A DNA stretch of 64,000 nucleotides from Erythroxylum novogranatense (Eukaryota; Streptophyta; Magnoliopsida; Malpighiales; Erythroxylaceae). The notes below the pieces were generated by a model. That model worked only from the letters and a program-made list of their open reading frames with translations. It was not told where the DNA came from and made no database searches. Below are positions 22,300 to 34,678 of the stretch, piece after piece. Position 1 is the first letter of the stretch. Every line of letters begins with the position of its first letter. The position numbers and the translations under genes were made by a program. The stretch is taken from positions 53,299,414 through 53,363,413 of the forward strand of contig CM057230.1 of the NCBI GenBank assembly GCA_029891385.1, in the 5' to 3' direction.

Positions 22300-23400
22300 T
22301 CAGGATCGTGAAGATCCGAACGCCTCACCATACGTATAATGTCTCCAGATCTTCGTGAGCAAATACCATTGCAGCTAACTCCAAGTCATGGATCGATAAT
22401 TTACCTCGTGAGGCCTCAACTGCCCGAGGCATACGCTATAACTCTCCCATGCCGCATCAATACACATCCTAATCCTCGATGCGAGGCATCATCAGAACCA
22501 CAAAGCCTCCATCCCGTATGGAATACCTAACACCGCGCGATCACAACCGATGTTTCACCCTCAAAGCTCTTTCCGCATTCCTCACCCATCTGAACGGTAC
22601 ATTCTTCCTCAACAACTTCGCAAAGGGGCGAGATCAACGAAAACCCTCGATTTAATCTCCGATAATATCCGCCAATCCTAGAAAACTCCGCAACTCGCGC
22701 ATGCCCTAGGGGCCTCCCAAACATCATCGCTCTATCTTGTGAGGATCCACCGATACCCTCACCGACACCACGTGTCCCGTAAATACAATTCATCAAGCCA
22801 AAATTCGCACTTAGCGAATTTCATAATAATCGCTCATCTCTCATGACTCGCAAGATAACCTCGATGCTCGGCGTTCTCGACTATCCTCGAATAAACCAAG
22901 ATGTCATCAATAAATACAATCACAAATCGATCCAGTAGGCTGAAATATCCTATTCATCAAAGCCACGAAGGCCGGGCATTAGTCAACCCAAACGCATCAC
23001 TAAAACTCGAAATGCCCATACCTACCCGAAAGCACTCTTAGGCACATCGGCCTCGCAATCCTCAACCGATAGTAACCAGATCAAGGTCCAACTTAGTGAA
23101 CACCGAGCCCTCAGAATCGATCAAATAGATCATCAATCCTAGGCAAAGGATACTTATTCTTCATCACACCCGATTCAACCGCCTATAGTCAATACACGCC
23201 TCGTAGTCCCATCCTTCTTCTTTACAAACAATGACGAGCTCCCCATGGCTAAACACTTGGCCCGATAAACCCTTATCCAATAGCTCTCAGAATCGAGCCT
23301 TAAGCTCTCGCCCACCGTGCCATCCTATACGGAGGATCGATATAGAGCGGTACCGAACGAGATCGATCTCAAACTCTATCTCGCTCTCCGCGGCAATCCC
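22300..23400 (-). pseudogene. B2 reverse transcriptase-RNase H
   Basis: Matches B1 26940-28075 almost base for base. The FIDD-type catalytic box of RT lies around 22890-22925, and the RT-RNase H linker with GGYYRR is in the frame 22527-22796. There are multiple frameshifts and no long open frame. Confidence 0.75.
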
Positions 23401-24101
23401 AGAACTCCTCGGGAAAACATCCAAAAGTCCTCACTACGGAACCTCCTCCAATCTCCGCCCACTCTAGAATCCACTACGTGAGCCAAATAGGCCTCACATC
23501 CTCCCCAATCAATCTCGTATGCCATAAAGGATATCATCCTCGCAGTAATCGCCGATCGACTCTCTAAACACCACTGGCTGGCCAGAGATTCCAACTCGAC
23601 CTCCTTGGTGTAACAAAATTCCATAACTCCTATGCACACCAACCAATCCATCCCCAATATCACGCCAATCTCTCTCAGAGGTAATATAATCAAATCAAGA
23701 CTCAATACCGCTTTCGTCAACTGGACCGACATCCTATACATACCTCTCCCAATACAACAGATTACCCAGAGGTGTACTCACCTCCAACCCATATCAGTAA
23801 CCTCTGCCATTCCCATGCAACTACATGCTAAATGCGGTGCAATGAAAGAACGGGTGGATCCAGATCCAACAATGCATATACTTCTATGCGAAATAAGAAG
23901 CATACCCGAACAACATCCGGTGAGTCCTGGCCTCCCGCCAGTCATGGCATGCACCTCTTTGGATTGCTACGCCACTCGGTCCCTGACCACTACAGTAACC
24001 CTTCGCCGGCCTCGGCCTCGCCTCGGCCTCTCCAAAGGGTCCACCACCACGATCATTGGACTGCGGGGTGTTATCGCCGATCCGCCACCATAGTAGACTG
24101 G
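23401..24101 (-). pseudogene. B2 protease and end of gag, cut by gap
   Basis: The frame 23376-23741 contains LDLIILPLREIGVILGMDWL, the C-terminal half of a chromovirus protease. Upstream, toward 24101, lies the Arg/Gly-rich linker after the gag zinc knuckle. The sequence ends at the run of N; the B1 equivalent of the break is about 28806. Confidence 0.75.
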
Positions 24102-24201
24102 NNNNNNNNNNNNNNNNNNNNNNNNNNNNNNNNNNNNNNNNNNNNNNNNNNNNNNNNNNNNNNNNNNNNNNNNNNNNNNNNNNNNNNNNNNNNNNNNNNN
24201 N
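24102..24201. other. Assembly gap, exactly 100 N
   Basis: A run of exactly 100 N, the usual placeholder for a gap of unknown size. By comparison with B1 and the upper LTR, the missing part should hold the rest of B2 gag, its PBS and about two thirds of an LTR, roughly 3 kb. Confidence 0.98.
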
Positions 24202-25299
24202 GCCCACCGAGCTCGCGCTCCTCTACCAATTCGCCTGCCTACCGAGCTCTCGCCTCTACCAATTCTCGCCTACCAATTCTCCTTCTTCCCCAACACATCC
24301 TTAAACACAATTCCAAAGGTTCCAGCATCCCCGACTCAAACTCTAAATCCAAATTTTCCTCTCATGAACAACTCAATTAATTCGATACACAAAATACAAC
24401 AAACTTAGCTTCTATTCCTTCCAATAACCATTTCCTTAATTTTACACACCACGATAACACCCAGAGTAAAACCCATCAAGAAACACTCTCAACCACCCAA
24501 TCGGACATAATAAATGCCATAAAAGCAAAGAGAAACCATTAATGACAACATTAAAACCATAAAACTTACCAATCACAGATCGAATCCACGATCTCTCAAA
24601 ACCACCAAACCCTAGAAATCCTTCAAAATCCTCGATCTACCAATCTCAAGGCTTCCAACCTTTATCAATCAAGAGACATATTAGACTAATTACCATAAGG
24701 AAGAAGCCAAAAGAAATCAAAGGATCTCTCACCATTGGGAGGAATCGAAATCACCGTAAAGGGAAAGAAGAGAAACCGAAAATGCCTTAGCAAACTTTTC
24801 CCAAATTTCTTTCAACCCTAGTATTTATAGCCCAACTCTCCAAATCAGTCCAAATTTCATCTCTCAATTTCAATGGCTTAACACATAAATTTTCTATCGT
24901 AACAATTCTAATTTTTACATTGCCATTGGACGCTTCTTCCAAGATTATACTATCAATCACCAATTGCTCAATTATTTCATCCGGCATTTTCTCCTAATTT
25001 CCTTAAACTTTCCTATAAGTCACTATAAATTACCAACACTCATAAACAAGAAGTTAAACCAAATAATTGCACTCGATTACTCTAATTTCTCGCTAATCCC
25101 CAAACCAATCACCCAACAAGATACTCATAAACTAATCCCAAAATCATGAACGATGTACCAATAATAAATGCATATGCAATAAACCTGTTCCTCTTATAAT
25201 TAGAGGCCAAGAATATTGCTCACCAATGAATGCAAGGCAATCCTATCAAGATGACTCATAATTACCAAAATATCCTAATGACGAAGAACGGATGTTACA
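24202..25299 (-). mobile_element. Complex B, middle LTR (partial)
   Basis: Starts in the last minisatellite units after the gap and runs to GATGTTACA at 25299. It carries the same TATA box (24822-24831). It is shared between B1 (as 3' LTR) and B2 (as 5' LTR). Confidence 0.88.
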
Positions 25300-26690
25300 A
25301 TTCACCCTCCTAATAAAAATTTCGCCCTCAAATTTCATACCGTCCCATCGAATAAATGAGGATACCGATTCCTCATATGCCCTCGCCTCCCATGAAGCTT
25401 CCTCAAGAGAGTGGTTCTTCCAAAGGACTTTCACCAATGGAATCACCCTGCCTCAATTGCTTGACCTCGTGATCCAATAATCCGCACTGCCCTCCACATA
25501 ACTCATATCATCGGCTATCTCAATGTCCCGAGCCGAATCACATGCGCGGTCCGAACGGTACCGCCGGAGCATACTAACATGAAATACATCACGATCCGAC
25601 ATCTCACTGCAAAGCCAATCAGAAGCCAATGGTCCTATCCTCTCAAGGATCTCATACGACCAATGTACCGAGGGCTCAACTTGCCCTTACGGCCAAATCT
25701 CAAGATCTTTCCAAGGAGACACTCAAGGAACACTCGATCACCCACACTGCATCTATATCTCCGACGCCGATCCGCATAACTCTTCGTTCGCCTTGAGCCG
25801 CCTTTGATGCGACTTCAATCAATCAGATCTTATCTCATCAGATCCTGGATCACTCGGGTCCCTCTATCAATCTCCCACCTCTTCATCCCAATACAATGGT
25901 GATCTACACTACCGCCATACAAGGCCTCATACGGCCATCCCAATATCGCTCGACATCGTTGTTGTATGCAAACTCTATCAATGCCAAGATCGATCCCACG
26001 CACTCAACTCCAGCACACATGCCCGGCATGTCCTCGACGATCCCGATCGTCCTCTCACTCTGCCCATCTGTTCGAGGATGAAATGCAGTCTTTGAAATTC
26101 ACCTAGTACCCATAGCAGCCTGAGGCTCTTCCGTAACCTCGATGTGAACTCGGATCCTCGTCGAAACTATAGACAACGGAACCCCATGCAACCGCATAAT
26201 CTTCACATCATTCGGGCCAACCGACGAGAGTATTACTCTCCTCATCGGCAAGAAGTGAGCCGATTTAGTCAATCGGTCCACTATGACCCAGATAGCATCA
26301 TGTTGCCTCGTGTCCTAGGCAACCCGTCACAAAAATCCATAGTAATTGCGTTCCCACTTCCACTCCGGAACGGGCAACGAATGCAACTTTCCCATCGGGC
26401 TCGATGCTCGCCTTAACCTGCTGACATATCGTACACTGGACACATACTCGCCACTTGCTTCTTCATACCAGCCACCGTAAGTGTCGCCTCAATGTATTAT
26501 ACATCTTGGTCGTATCAGATGCATAGCATACGCGCTACATGAGCCTCCTCTAGGATCTCCGTCTCAAGTCATCGATATCCGCACACATGTGTCCCATCCA
26601 CAATGTCCCATCTCTCAACTCAAACTTTGAATCAAGACGGTCCCGAACTCTATCAATCGGGCCTCATCAATACCGGGTCCCGATCCTCGA
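25300..26690 (-). pseudogene. B1 integrase and chromodomain tail
   Basis: In the minus direction: zinc-binding region about 26560-26400; core start VDRLTKSAHFLP-like (MDRLTKSAHFLP, frame 26099-26281); remnants of the catalytic region to about 25950; then the tail VKVLWKNHSLEEASWE (frame 25246-25446), the conserved end of the Tekay-type chromodomain. The last frame runs into the LTR. Frames are broken throughout. Confidence 0.78.
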
Positions 26691-26895
26691 ACCCTCCGAA
26701 TCTCGCCATGTAGCATCGGCTAAGCCTCAATGTAGCAATCGGTGCTCCATCCCGACCCGATCCATCTGTACATTCAGCGCTCTCACCGAATCGGACTAGC
26801 AATCTATCAACTCAATCAGCCGCACTCCCAAAGATCTCCTACTTCAAAGGCATCGCCACCACATTGGCCTTTCCCGGTGGTACTCAATCGCATAA

Positions 26896-28075
26896 TCATA
26901 ATCCTTCAAGAATTTCTACCCATCTCCTCTCGTCTCGATTGAGATCCTCTCGCTCGCCAGATACCTCAAACTTCAGTGATCGGTGAAGATCCGAACGTCT
27001 CACCATACGTATAATGTCTCCAGATCTTCGAGCAAATACCATTGCAGCTAACTCCAAGTCATGGATCGGATAATTTACCTCGTGAGGCCTCAATCGCCTC
27101 GAGGCATACGCTATAACTCTCCCATGCCGCATCAATACACATCCTAATCCTCGATGCGAGGCATCATCAGAACCACAAAGCCTCCATCCCGTAAGGAATA
27201 CCTAACACCGCGCGATCGTCAACCGATGTTTCACTCCTCAGCTCTTCCGCATTCCTCACCCATCCGAACGGTACATTCTTCCTCAACAACTTCGTCAAAG
27301 GGCGGAGATCAACGAAAACCCTCGACGAATCTCCGATAATATCCGCCAATCCTAGAAAACTCCGCGACTCTCGCATACCCTGGGGCCTCCCGGCTCATCA
27401 TCGCTTATCTTGTGAGGATCCACCGATACCCTCACCGACACCACGTGTCCCAAATACAATCTCATCAAGCCAAAATTACGCACTTAGCTAATTTCATAAT
27501 AATAATCTATCTCTCATGACCGCAAGATAATCCTCGATGCTCGGCGTGTTCTCGACTATCCTCTAATAAACCAAGATGTCATCAATAAATACAATCACAA
27601 ATCGATCCAGTAGGGCTGAAATATCCTATTCATCAAAGCCATGAAGGCTGCCGGCATTAGTCAACCCAAACGCATCACTAAAAACTCGAAATGCCCATAC
27701 CTACTCGGAAAGCACTTTTGGGCACATCGGCTCTGCAATCCTCAACCGATAGTAACCAGATCAAGGTCCAACTTAGTGAACACCGAGTCTCCTCAGAATC
27801 GATCAAATAGATCATCAATCCTAGGCGGTGGATACTTATTCTTCATCACACACCCGATCAACCGCCTATAGTCAATACACGCCTCGTAGTCCCATCCTTC
27901 TTCTCTTACAAACAAGACCGAGCTCCCATGGCTAAACACTCGATCCGATAAACCCTTATCCAATAGCTCTCAGAATCGAGCCTTAAGCTCTCTCAGTTCC
28001 ACCGTGTGCCATCCTATACGGAGGGATCGATATAGAGCGATGCACCGAACGAGATCGATCTCAAACTCTATCTCT
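26896..28075 (-). pseudogene. B1 reverse transcriptase-RNase H
   Basis: RT begins near 28070 (FEIDLV). ELRELKAR follows near 27990, a CIDYRRL block near 27865, and the catalytic FIDDILVY near 27565-27600. The frame 27167-27376 holds RSFLGLA and LTKLLRKNVPFGW, the RT-RNase H connection. RNase H shows [25 protein letters not shown] (given here in part, frame 26896-27135). Short indels break the frame repeatedly. Confidence 0.8.
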
Positions 28076-28109
28076 CGCTCGGCAATCCCTAGAACTCCTT
28101 GGGAAAAAC

Positions 28110-28690
28110 ATCCAAAAGTCCCTCACCACGGAACCTCCTCCAATCTCCGCCCCACTCTAGAATCCACTACGTGAGCCAAATAGGCCTCACATCCTCCACG
28201 AATCAATCTCGTGGCGCCATAAAGGATATCATCCTCGCAGCCTTTGCTGGATCGACTCTCTAAACACCACTGGTCGGCCAGAGATTCCAACTCGACCTCC
28301 TTGGTGTAACAAATCCATAACACCCTATGCACACCAACCAATCCATCCCGAATATCACGCCAATCTCTCTCAGAGGTAATATAATCAAATCAAGACTCAA
28401 TCTTTTTCGGTCAATCTGGACCGGACATCCTATACATACCTCTCCCAATACAGTCGTACTACCCAGAGGTGTACTCACCTCCAACCCATACTGTAACCTC
28501 TGCCTATTCCCATGCAGTCTACATGCTAAATGCGGTGCAATGAAAGAATGGGTGGATCCAGGATCCAACAATGCATATACTTCTATGCCAGAAATAAGAA
28601 GCATACCCGCAACAACATCCGGTGAGTCCTGGGCCTCCTGCCGTGTCATGGCATAGACCCTCGCCTGTGATTGCTGCCTGCCACTCGGTC
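28110..28690 (-). pseudogene. B1 aspartic protease (largely readable)
   Basis: The frame 28260-28874 (204 codons) covers the gag zinc knuckle end, an Arg/Gly linker and most of the protease: PDVVAGMLLI, the active site LLDPGSTHSFI, and ILPLREIGVIFGMDWL. In the active site the usual DSG reads DPG, which should impair catalysis. The C terminus is shifted near 28310. Confidence 0.8.
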
Positions 28691-28805
28691 CCTCGGACCT
28701 CACTACAGAACCCTCTGCTCGGCCTCGGCCTCGGCCTCGGCCTCTCCAGCCTGGTCCACCACCACGGCTCTGCTGGACCGTGGTGTTACTGCCTGATCTG
28801 CCAGT

Positions 28806-29765
28806 CATAGTAGACTGGGCTCCCAATGTCTCGGGGCAGTTCCTCACTAAATGCTCCATCGAGCCACACCTCAAGCAGGCTCCCGATAACCATCGGCACT
28901 CTCCACGGTGCCTCTTGCCACAGTGCTCACTGATGCTGGGCGATCTGTCACGACCTCTCTGGCGCTATCGCCACCATTAGCGATCAGGCGAATCGCCTCT
29001 CGCCCATACCCGATCTGTTCGCCCTCCAATGACCTGAAGGGCCTGCTCGACGCTTACTATAACCTCTCGCTAAGATACGGCTATCACTAGGTCTCTTATG
29101 TCGGGTCCCTGTCCGGTCTCGACAGATTTACGTCAGTAGCTTGCTTTATCCGGACAAATGCGGCTCTCGGCTTCAGTAAATGAGCTCATATCAGATCTGG
29201 CCAGTCGGGTGCGGATCTCGAAATTGAGTCCACCCTCAAATCTCCGCATCATCGGCCTCGGTAGCAATCGGTCACGAAGCATAGCCCATCAACTCGTGAA
29301 TCGAACTTCATAGTCACCACAATCATTTGTCGTCTCTCCAACTCTAGGAACTCTTGCATCTTCATCTCTAAGTAGACCTTGGGCATGTAATTGTCCTGAA
29401 GGCCCTCGAAAATCGTCCCATGTCAGAGTGCAGGGCCTGGTGGTACTGCCCGGGACGGTCCTCCACCACCGATATGCAGGACCCTGAAGCAAGGAGACAG
29501 AGTAATCGAACCTCTCCTCAGGGTCGCAGTCCATCTGGTCGAGGACTCGCCACCCCTCTCGAAGCCATCCTCAGCCTCCGCAGGTCAAGCATACCATAGA
29601 AGTCAATCGCCCCCTGCAATCGATCGATCGCACCGTCGTTCTCGCCTCACAGAACTCGAGGAGGTAACTCCTCAAAGAGGCATAGGGACTCCTACTAGCT
29701 CCTACAGATTCTGTGTCACCGGGTCGCTTACTCGATCTCCCAAAGACGGATGACCTAAAATGCAT
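28806..29765 (-). pseudogene. gag: B1 gag
   Basis: Read from 29765 toward lower coordinates. The N-terminal frame 29571-29765 is followed by frame 29289-29534 with LLQGPAYRWW and DYEVRFTS, standard chromovirus gag blocks. The Cys/His region near 28925-28832 contains CEHCGKRHRGEC and the CCHC knuckle CLRCGSMEHLVRNC. Frameshifts separate the blocks. It gives a clear reference for what B2 lost in the gap. Confidence 0.78.
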
Positions 29766-29846
29766 AAGGAATTACGATCGTTCAATTATTCTTACACAAA
29801 GGATTCCAACTTAATATTACTCTATGCCCAAAAGATGCCAAACCAT

Positions 29847-29857
29847 GCTCGATACCA
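29847..29857 (-). other. Primer binding site, B1 (tRNA-Met type)
   Basis: TGGTATCGAGC on the minus strand, five bases from the LTR. The usual form is TGGTATCAGAGC, so one short difference occurs at the CAG. Confidence 0.75.
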
Positions 29858-31439
29858 CTTAATGTAGGGCCCTCATCGTAGGGTACACATCGAAACCCGT
29901 AGGTCGCTCAAACACGTATCCCACGATAAAGGTTCACTACCGTAAAATTTCGCTAAAATCCACATGGCATCGCGAGAATAATAGCAATAAATCGTAAATC
30001 GAAAATTAATATCCAAAATGTAATTCATCCAATACAATCATTCAATCCGAATAGACAAGTCTATCGGTCTCTAACAAAATCAAAAGGAAACCGACAAGCG
30101 CTCATCCTAAGTCACCCCTAAAATCCAACCCAAATTGACCAGACTGTGTGCCATCACGATCCTCGCCAAAGAAATGCGCATAAAGAAAGAAAGATCTTGA
30201 GCTAGGAGTCTATTCTAACAAATTCCGAAAAATAGGTTGCAATTTCGGGGTGAGTTTATGAACTTCGATGAGAAACCATCATCGATGGTTCGCTCAAATC
30301 ATGCGTTACGCGCCTGGCGTCTGACTTAATACAGTAATATTCATTACCAATATAATATAACAGTCTATAACAATTGCGATGTCGAGCCACTTACGATACA
30401 AGTAACAATAAACAAGAATTTAACGATTTGCAATAACAAAGATGCGATCTCAGATTTCATATTATCATGTATTTCAAGAGTCGTCACAACACACCAATCA
30501 TGTAAATGCAATGCTTATGTGACTCTTTCCATTATTCGCTTTTGTGCCCAGTGCTCTGGTCAATTATACGGTGTGGACGCTGTCGAGATTTTCTCCCCTG
30601 CTAAGCCCGTCAAGACAAAGGTACGAGCTCAAAGCTCCTTTCAAAGAAAATAGCAACTGGGACACATTCCATTACGTGATCATGCATTTATGCATGCGAT
30701 GCCATGTTCAAGAATTTACAAGTGTGTGGCTATAAAGCCCAAAGGTAACAAAGGCTCAATAGTTCAAAGGTATGGCTATAAAGCCCAATATTCATCCAAG
30801 ATCAATGTAATGAAGATTTATTGATTCAAGAAACATGCAATTCAATCCATTACATGCCAAGAGTCATACGGTAGTCATATAATTCACCTTCCATGTAATT
30901 CACAGAAGCATGTAAGCAACCGAAATTTGAGAAACCAACTAGGTTACTCACCACCAGAACTTCCGAACTCTCGCACAGAAGTCCCAAAGAATGTCCGTGG
31001 AACGACGGTCCAACGGTGCCTCTGTAATGATGAAAGTATGCTGTCCCATTACTAGATGCTCAATTTACTGTGCAAGAATGCATATGTCTCAATGAAATGA
31101 TGTACAATGCATGTTCACGATTTCCTGCTAATACCCAATTTTGGACTCTTAGGTCCAATTCGACTCTTAGTTCATTGATCGACAAGAATTGCCCCATTCC
31201 TATAATTCATCAATTTCCTCAATTCATACTCTATAACAATTTCCTATTCATTTGGTCAAAACCTCTATTGCAATTTCCAATTAAAACTCCAATTTGAAAT
31301 TAATCCTTAGTCGACTGAATTTGTAAATTCCTAAGTCCCAATTCCAAAAACCTCAAACACACCTCTTCGGACAACTAGGGTGGAGGTCGCGACCAAGGGT
31401 GCGCCTGGTGCTCACCCGTATGCCCATAGGCCGCCTCAG

Positions 31440-32015
31440 AGTTATCGCTCCTCTACCAGTTCTCGCCCGCTCACCGAGCCTCGCTCCTCACCAATTCTCG
31501 CCCGCCTACCGAGCCTCGCCTCTCTGCCACCTCGCCTCTACCACCTCTCCCGCCCACCGAGCTCTCGCTCTCTGCCACCACCTCGCCTGCCCACCGAGCT
31601 CTCGCCTCCTCCACCACCCCGCCTGCCCACCGAGCTCTCGCCTCCTCTACCACCTCGCGCTGCCCATCGAGCTCTCGCCTCCTCACCAATTCTCGCCTGC
31701 CCACCGAGCTCTTGCCCTCTGCCACCACTCGCCCGTCCACCGAGCTCTCGCCTCCACCACCTCTGGCTGATCTCACCGAGCTCGCCTCTACCACCTCGCC
31801 TGCCCACCGAGCTCTCGCCCTGCCCTCCGAGCTCTCGCCCTCTACCAATTCGCGCCCACCGAGCTCTCGCTCCTCTGCCAATTCTCCTGGCTCACCGAGC
31901 TCTCGCCTCCTCTGCCAATTCTCGCCTGCTCTACCGAGCTCGCCTCCTCTACCAATTCTCGCCTGGCTCACCGAGCTCTCGCCTCCTCTGCCAATTCTAG
32001 CCTCTGCCAATTCTC
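31440..32015. repeat. 36-bp minisatellite in B upper LTR
   Basis: The same unit as at 19140-19610 with more copies (about 16) and several TACCAATTCTCG variants. Open frames here (for example 206 codons on plus and 209 on minus) are by-products of the repeat. Confidence 0.9.
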
Positions 32016-32563
32016 CTTCTTCCCAACACATCCTTAAACACAATTCCAAAGGTTCCGATCCCCACTCAAACTCTAAATCCAAATTTTCCTCTGTGAACAA
32101 CTCTCAATTAATTCGATACACAAAATACAACAAATCCTTAGCTTCTATTCCTTCCAATAACCATTTCCCTTAATTCTTACACACTCACGATAACACCCAG
32201 AGTAAAACCCATCAGTAAACACTCTCAACCACCCAATCGGACATAATAAATGCCATAAAAGCAGTAGAAACCATTAATGACAACATTAAAACCATAAAAA
32301 CTTACCAATCACAGATCGAATCCACAGATCTCTCAAAACCACCGAAACCCTAGAAATCCTTCAAAATCCTCGATCTACCAATCTCAAGGCTTCCAACCTT
32401 TATCAATCAGTAGAGACATATTAGACTAATTACCATAAGGAAGAAGCCAAAAGAAATCAAAGGATCTCTCACCATTGGGAGGAATCGAAATCACCGTAAA
32501 GGGGAAAGAAGAGAAACTGGAAAATGCCTTAGCAAACTTTTCCCAAATTTCTTTCAACCCTAG

Positions 32564-32573
32564 TATTTATAGG
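32564..32573 (-). promoter_or_regulatory. TATA box, B upper LTR
   Basis: CCTATAAATA on the minus strand; this is the 5' LTR promoter for B1. Confidence 0.6.
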
Positions 32574-33051
32574 CCCAACTCTCCAAATCAGTCCAAATTT
32601 CAGTCTCTGAATTTCAATGGCTTAACACATAAATTTTCTATCGAACAATTCTAATTTTACATTGTCATTGGACAGTTCTTCCAAAGATTATACTAATTAA
32701 TCACCAATTGCTCAATTATTTCCATCGGGCATTTTCTCCCGAATTTCTGAAACTTTCCTATAAGTCACTATAAATTACCAAATCCTCATAAACAGTGTTA
32801 AACCAGTCAATTGCACTCGATTACTCTAATTTCTCAGTTAATCCCCAAACCAATCAGTCCAGTCAGTATACTCATAAACGAATCCCAGAAATCATGAACG
32901 CATGTACCAATAAATAAATGCATATGCAATAAACCTGTTCCTCTTATAATTAGAGGCCAGTAATATTGCTCAGTCAGTGAATGCAGTGCAATCCTATCAG
33001 TATGACTCATAATTACCAAAATATCCTTAATGACAGTAACGGGATGTTACA

Positions 33052-33056
33052 CAAGG
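33052..33056. repeat. Target site duplication CAAGG (right), complex B
   Basis: Matches 17563-17567. Element A continues directly after it. Confidence 0.95.
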
Positions 33057-33517
33057 CCAATGTGGTGGCGGATGCTTTGAGCAGAAAGTCTTCGATTGCT
33101 CATGTTCGGGCAGTGTATCTTCCTTTATTGGAAGAAATGGCCAAGCTGAAGATAAGTTTGACGCAGGAAGAGCCGGATTGTCTTCTGGCTAATTTTCGAG
33201 TGAGGCCTTTGCTGAAGGAAAAGGTTAGGGTTTTGCAGGCTCAGGATGCAGATTTGAGCAAGCTCAGAGATGAGATTCGAAATGGTAAGGTTTCGGATAT
33301 AGAGGTGAGGGATGATGGACTGATGATATTGGGTACCCGGTTGTGTGTTCCGGATGTGCAGGAGATCAAGGATGAGATTTTGGATGAGGCACACAATGCG
33401 CCTTATGCCATGCATCCAGGTAGTACTAGGATGTATCGGGATTTGAGAGAGCATTTCTGGTGGAAAGGCATAAAGAGGGATGTAGCAGAGTTTGTTAGTA
33501 GATGTCTTATGTGTTAG
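33057..33517 (+). pseudogene. Element A RNase H end and integrase zinc domain
   Basis: Continuous frame with KANVVADALSRK (end of RNase H), then the integrase zinc-binding region with H near HPGSTRMYRDLREHFWW and CLMC. The open frame formally begins upstream inside the B LTR, which is an artefact of nesting. It ends at a TAG in place of the Gln codon that normally follows CLTC. This is one of the best-kept parts of element A. Confidence 0.85.
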
Positions 33518-34195
33518 CAAGTCAAGGTCAACACCGTGCACCTTCCGTATGTTGAGGCCATTGTCCATTCGGAGTGGAAGTGGCGGCGAGTGACTATGGA
33601 CTTTCGATGGGTTTGCCTAAGACCAAGAGGGAGGCACGATGCCATTTGGGTTATCAGGATCGGTTGACTAAGTCAAGACACTTTTGGCGATTAAGCGGGC
33701 GGATTCTTTGCGTCGGCCGGCAAAGAAGTATATTGATGAGATCGTGAGATTGCATGGGATTCCTGACTCGATTGTGTTTATAGAGATCCTCGGTTTACTT
33801 GAGGTTTTAGGGCGCTTTGCGAGGATGCTTTGGGTACTAAGCTGCATTTTAGTACGGTGTTTCATCCGCAGACGGATGGTCAGTCAGAGAGGACCATTCG
33901 GACTCTTGAGGGGATGCTTCGGGCATGTGTGATGGATTTTAAGGGAGCTTGGGATGAGCATTTGTCGTTGGTCGAATTTGCTTACAACAATTCGTACCAT
34001 TCGAGTATTCACATGGTTCCGTATGAGGCACTATATGGCAGGAGGTGTAGGACTCCGATCTGTTGGGATGAGGAAGGAGATAGGCAACTGGTGGGACCAG
34101 AATTGATTCAGATGACGGTTGAGAAAGTTAATCTGGTTAAGCAATGGCTTAAGGCAGCGCAGGATAGGATGAAGAGTTATGTGGATGCTCACTGA
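33518..34195 (+). pseudogene. Element A integrase core
   Basis: The first half (33518-33830) is broken by indels, with fragments such as IKRADSL and DEIVRLHGIPDSIV. The second half (33830-34195) is one clean frame with HPQTDGQSERTIRTLE, which carries the catalytic Glu, then FAYNNSYHSSI and PYEALYGRRC. It stops at TGA (34193-34195) just before the C-terminal module. Role: joining cDNA ends to host DNA. Confidence 0.85.
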
Positions 34196-34201
34196 AAGGA
34201 A

Positions 34202-34666
34202 ATGGAGTATGAAGTCGGTGAGAAGGTGTTTCTTAAGACGTCTCCTTGGGAAGGAGTATTGAGATTTGGCAAGAAGGGTAAGTTGAGTCCGAGGTATGTG
34301 GGTCCGTATGAAATCCTTGAGAGGATTGGGCCACTCGCCTACAGATTGGCGTTACCTCCGGAGTTGTCGCAGATTCACAATGTCTTCCATGTATCTATGT
34401 TGAGGAGGTATAGATCAGATCCTTCTCATATCGTTCAGGCTAGTGAGGTTCAGCTACGGGATGATCTGACTTATGAGGAGCTACCAGTAGAGATCTTGGA
34501 TAGTAAGGATAAAGTCCTCAGGAATAAGACGGTTCAGCTAGTCAAAGTCCTGTGGAGGAATCATTCAGTAGAGGAGGCTACATGGGAGCCATTGGACGCT
34601 ATGAAGGAGAAGTATCCGTATCTCTTCGATGGTTCAGGTAAATTTCGCGGACGAAATTTCTTTTAA
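34202..34666 (+). pseudogene. Element A integrase C-terminus with chromodomain
   Basis: A clean 154-codon frame. GEKVFLKTSPWEGVLRFGKK and PRYVGPYEILERIG form the GPY/F module, followed by HNVFHVSMLRRY. The end, VKVLWRNHSVEEATWEP with PYLF, is the chromodomain-like tail of Tekay-group chromoviruses, thought to guide insertion into heterochromatin. The final FRGRNFF abuts the polypurine tract. It is cut from the core by the TGA at 34193. Confidence 0.88.
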
Positions 34667-34678
34667 GGGGGGGAGAAA
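34665..34678 (+). other. Polypurine tract, element A
   Basis: AAGGGGGGGAGAAA directly before the 3' LTR start TGTTAGACCC. Confidence 0.92.

Larger units (their letters stand above)
17568..33051 (-). mobile_element. Ty3/gypsy chromovirus complex B (tandem, LTR-sharing, gapped)
   Basis: A minus-strand complex: LTR 17568-20621, internal copy B2 20622-24101 (incomplete), 100 N, partial LTR 24202-25299, internal copy B1 25300-29862, LTR 29863-33051. The tRNA-Met PBS is at 29847-29857. PPT-like AGGAGGGTGAA borders both lower LTR ends. Both copies encode gag or its remains, protease, RT, RNase H, integrase and a chromodomain tail, all frameshifted. One TSD pair encloses everything, so a single insertion followed by LTR-LTR unequal exchange, or an assembly duplication around the gap, explains the layout. 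Confidence 0.85.
29863..33051 (-). mobile_element. Complex B, upper (5') LTR
   Basis: TGTAGGGCCC to GATGTTACA, 3189 bp. It is the longest B LTR because its minisatellite (about 31440-32015) is larger. On the minus strand it starts TGTAACATCCCG. It carries the TATA box at 32564-32573. Confidence 0.93.

Noticed and set aside
31380..32100. Long frames of 206 and 209 codons on opposite strands
   Set aside because: Same minisatellite in the upper B LTR; low complexity only.
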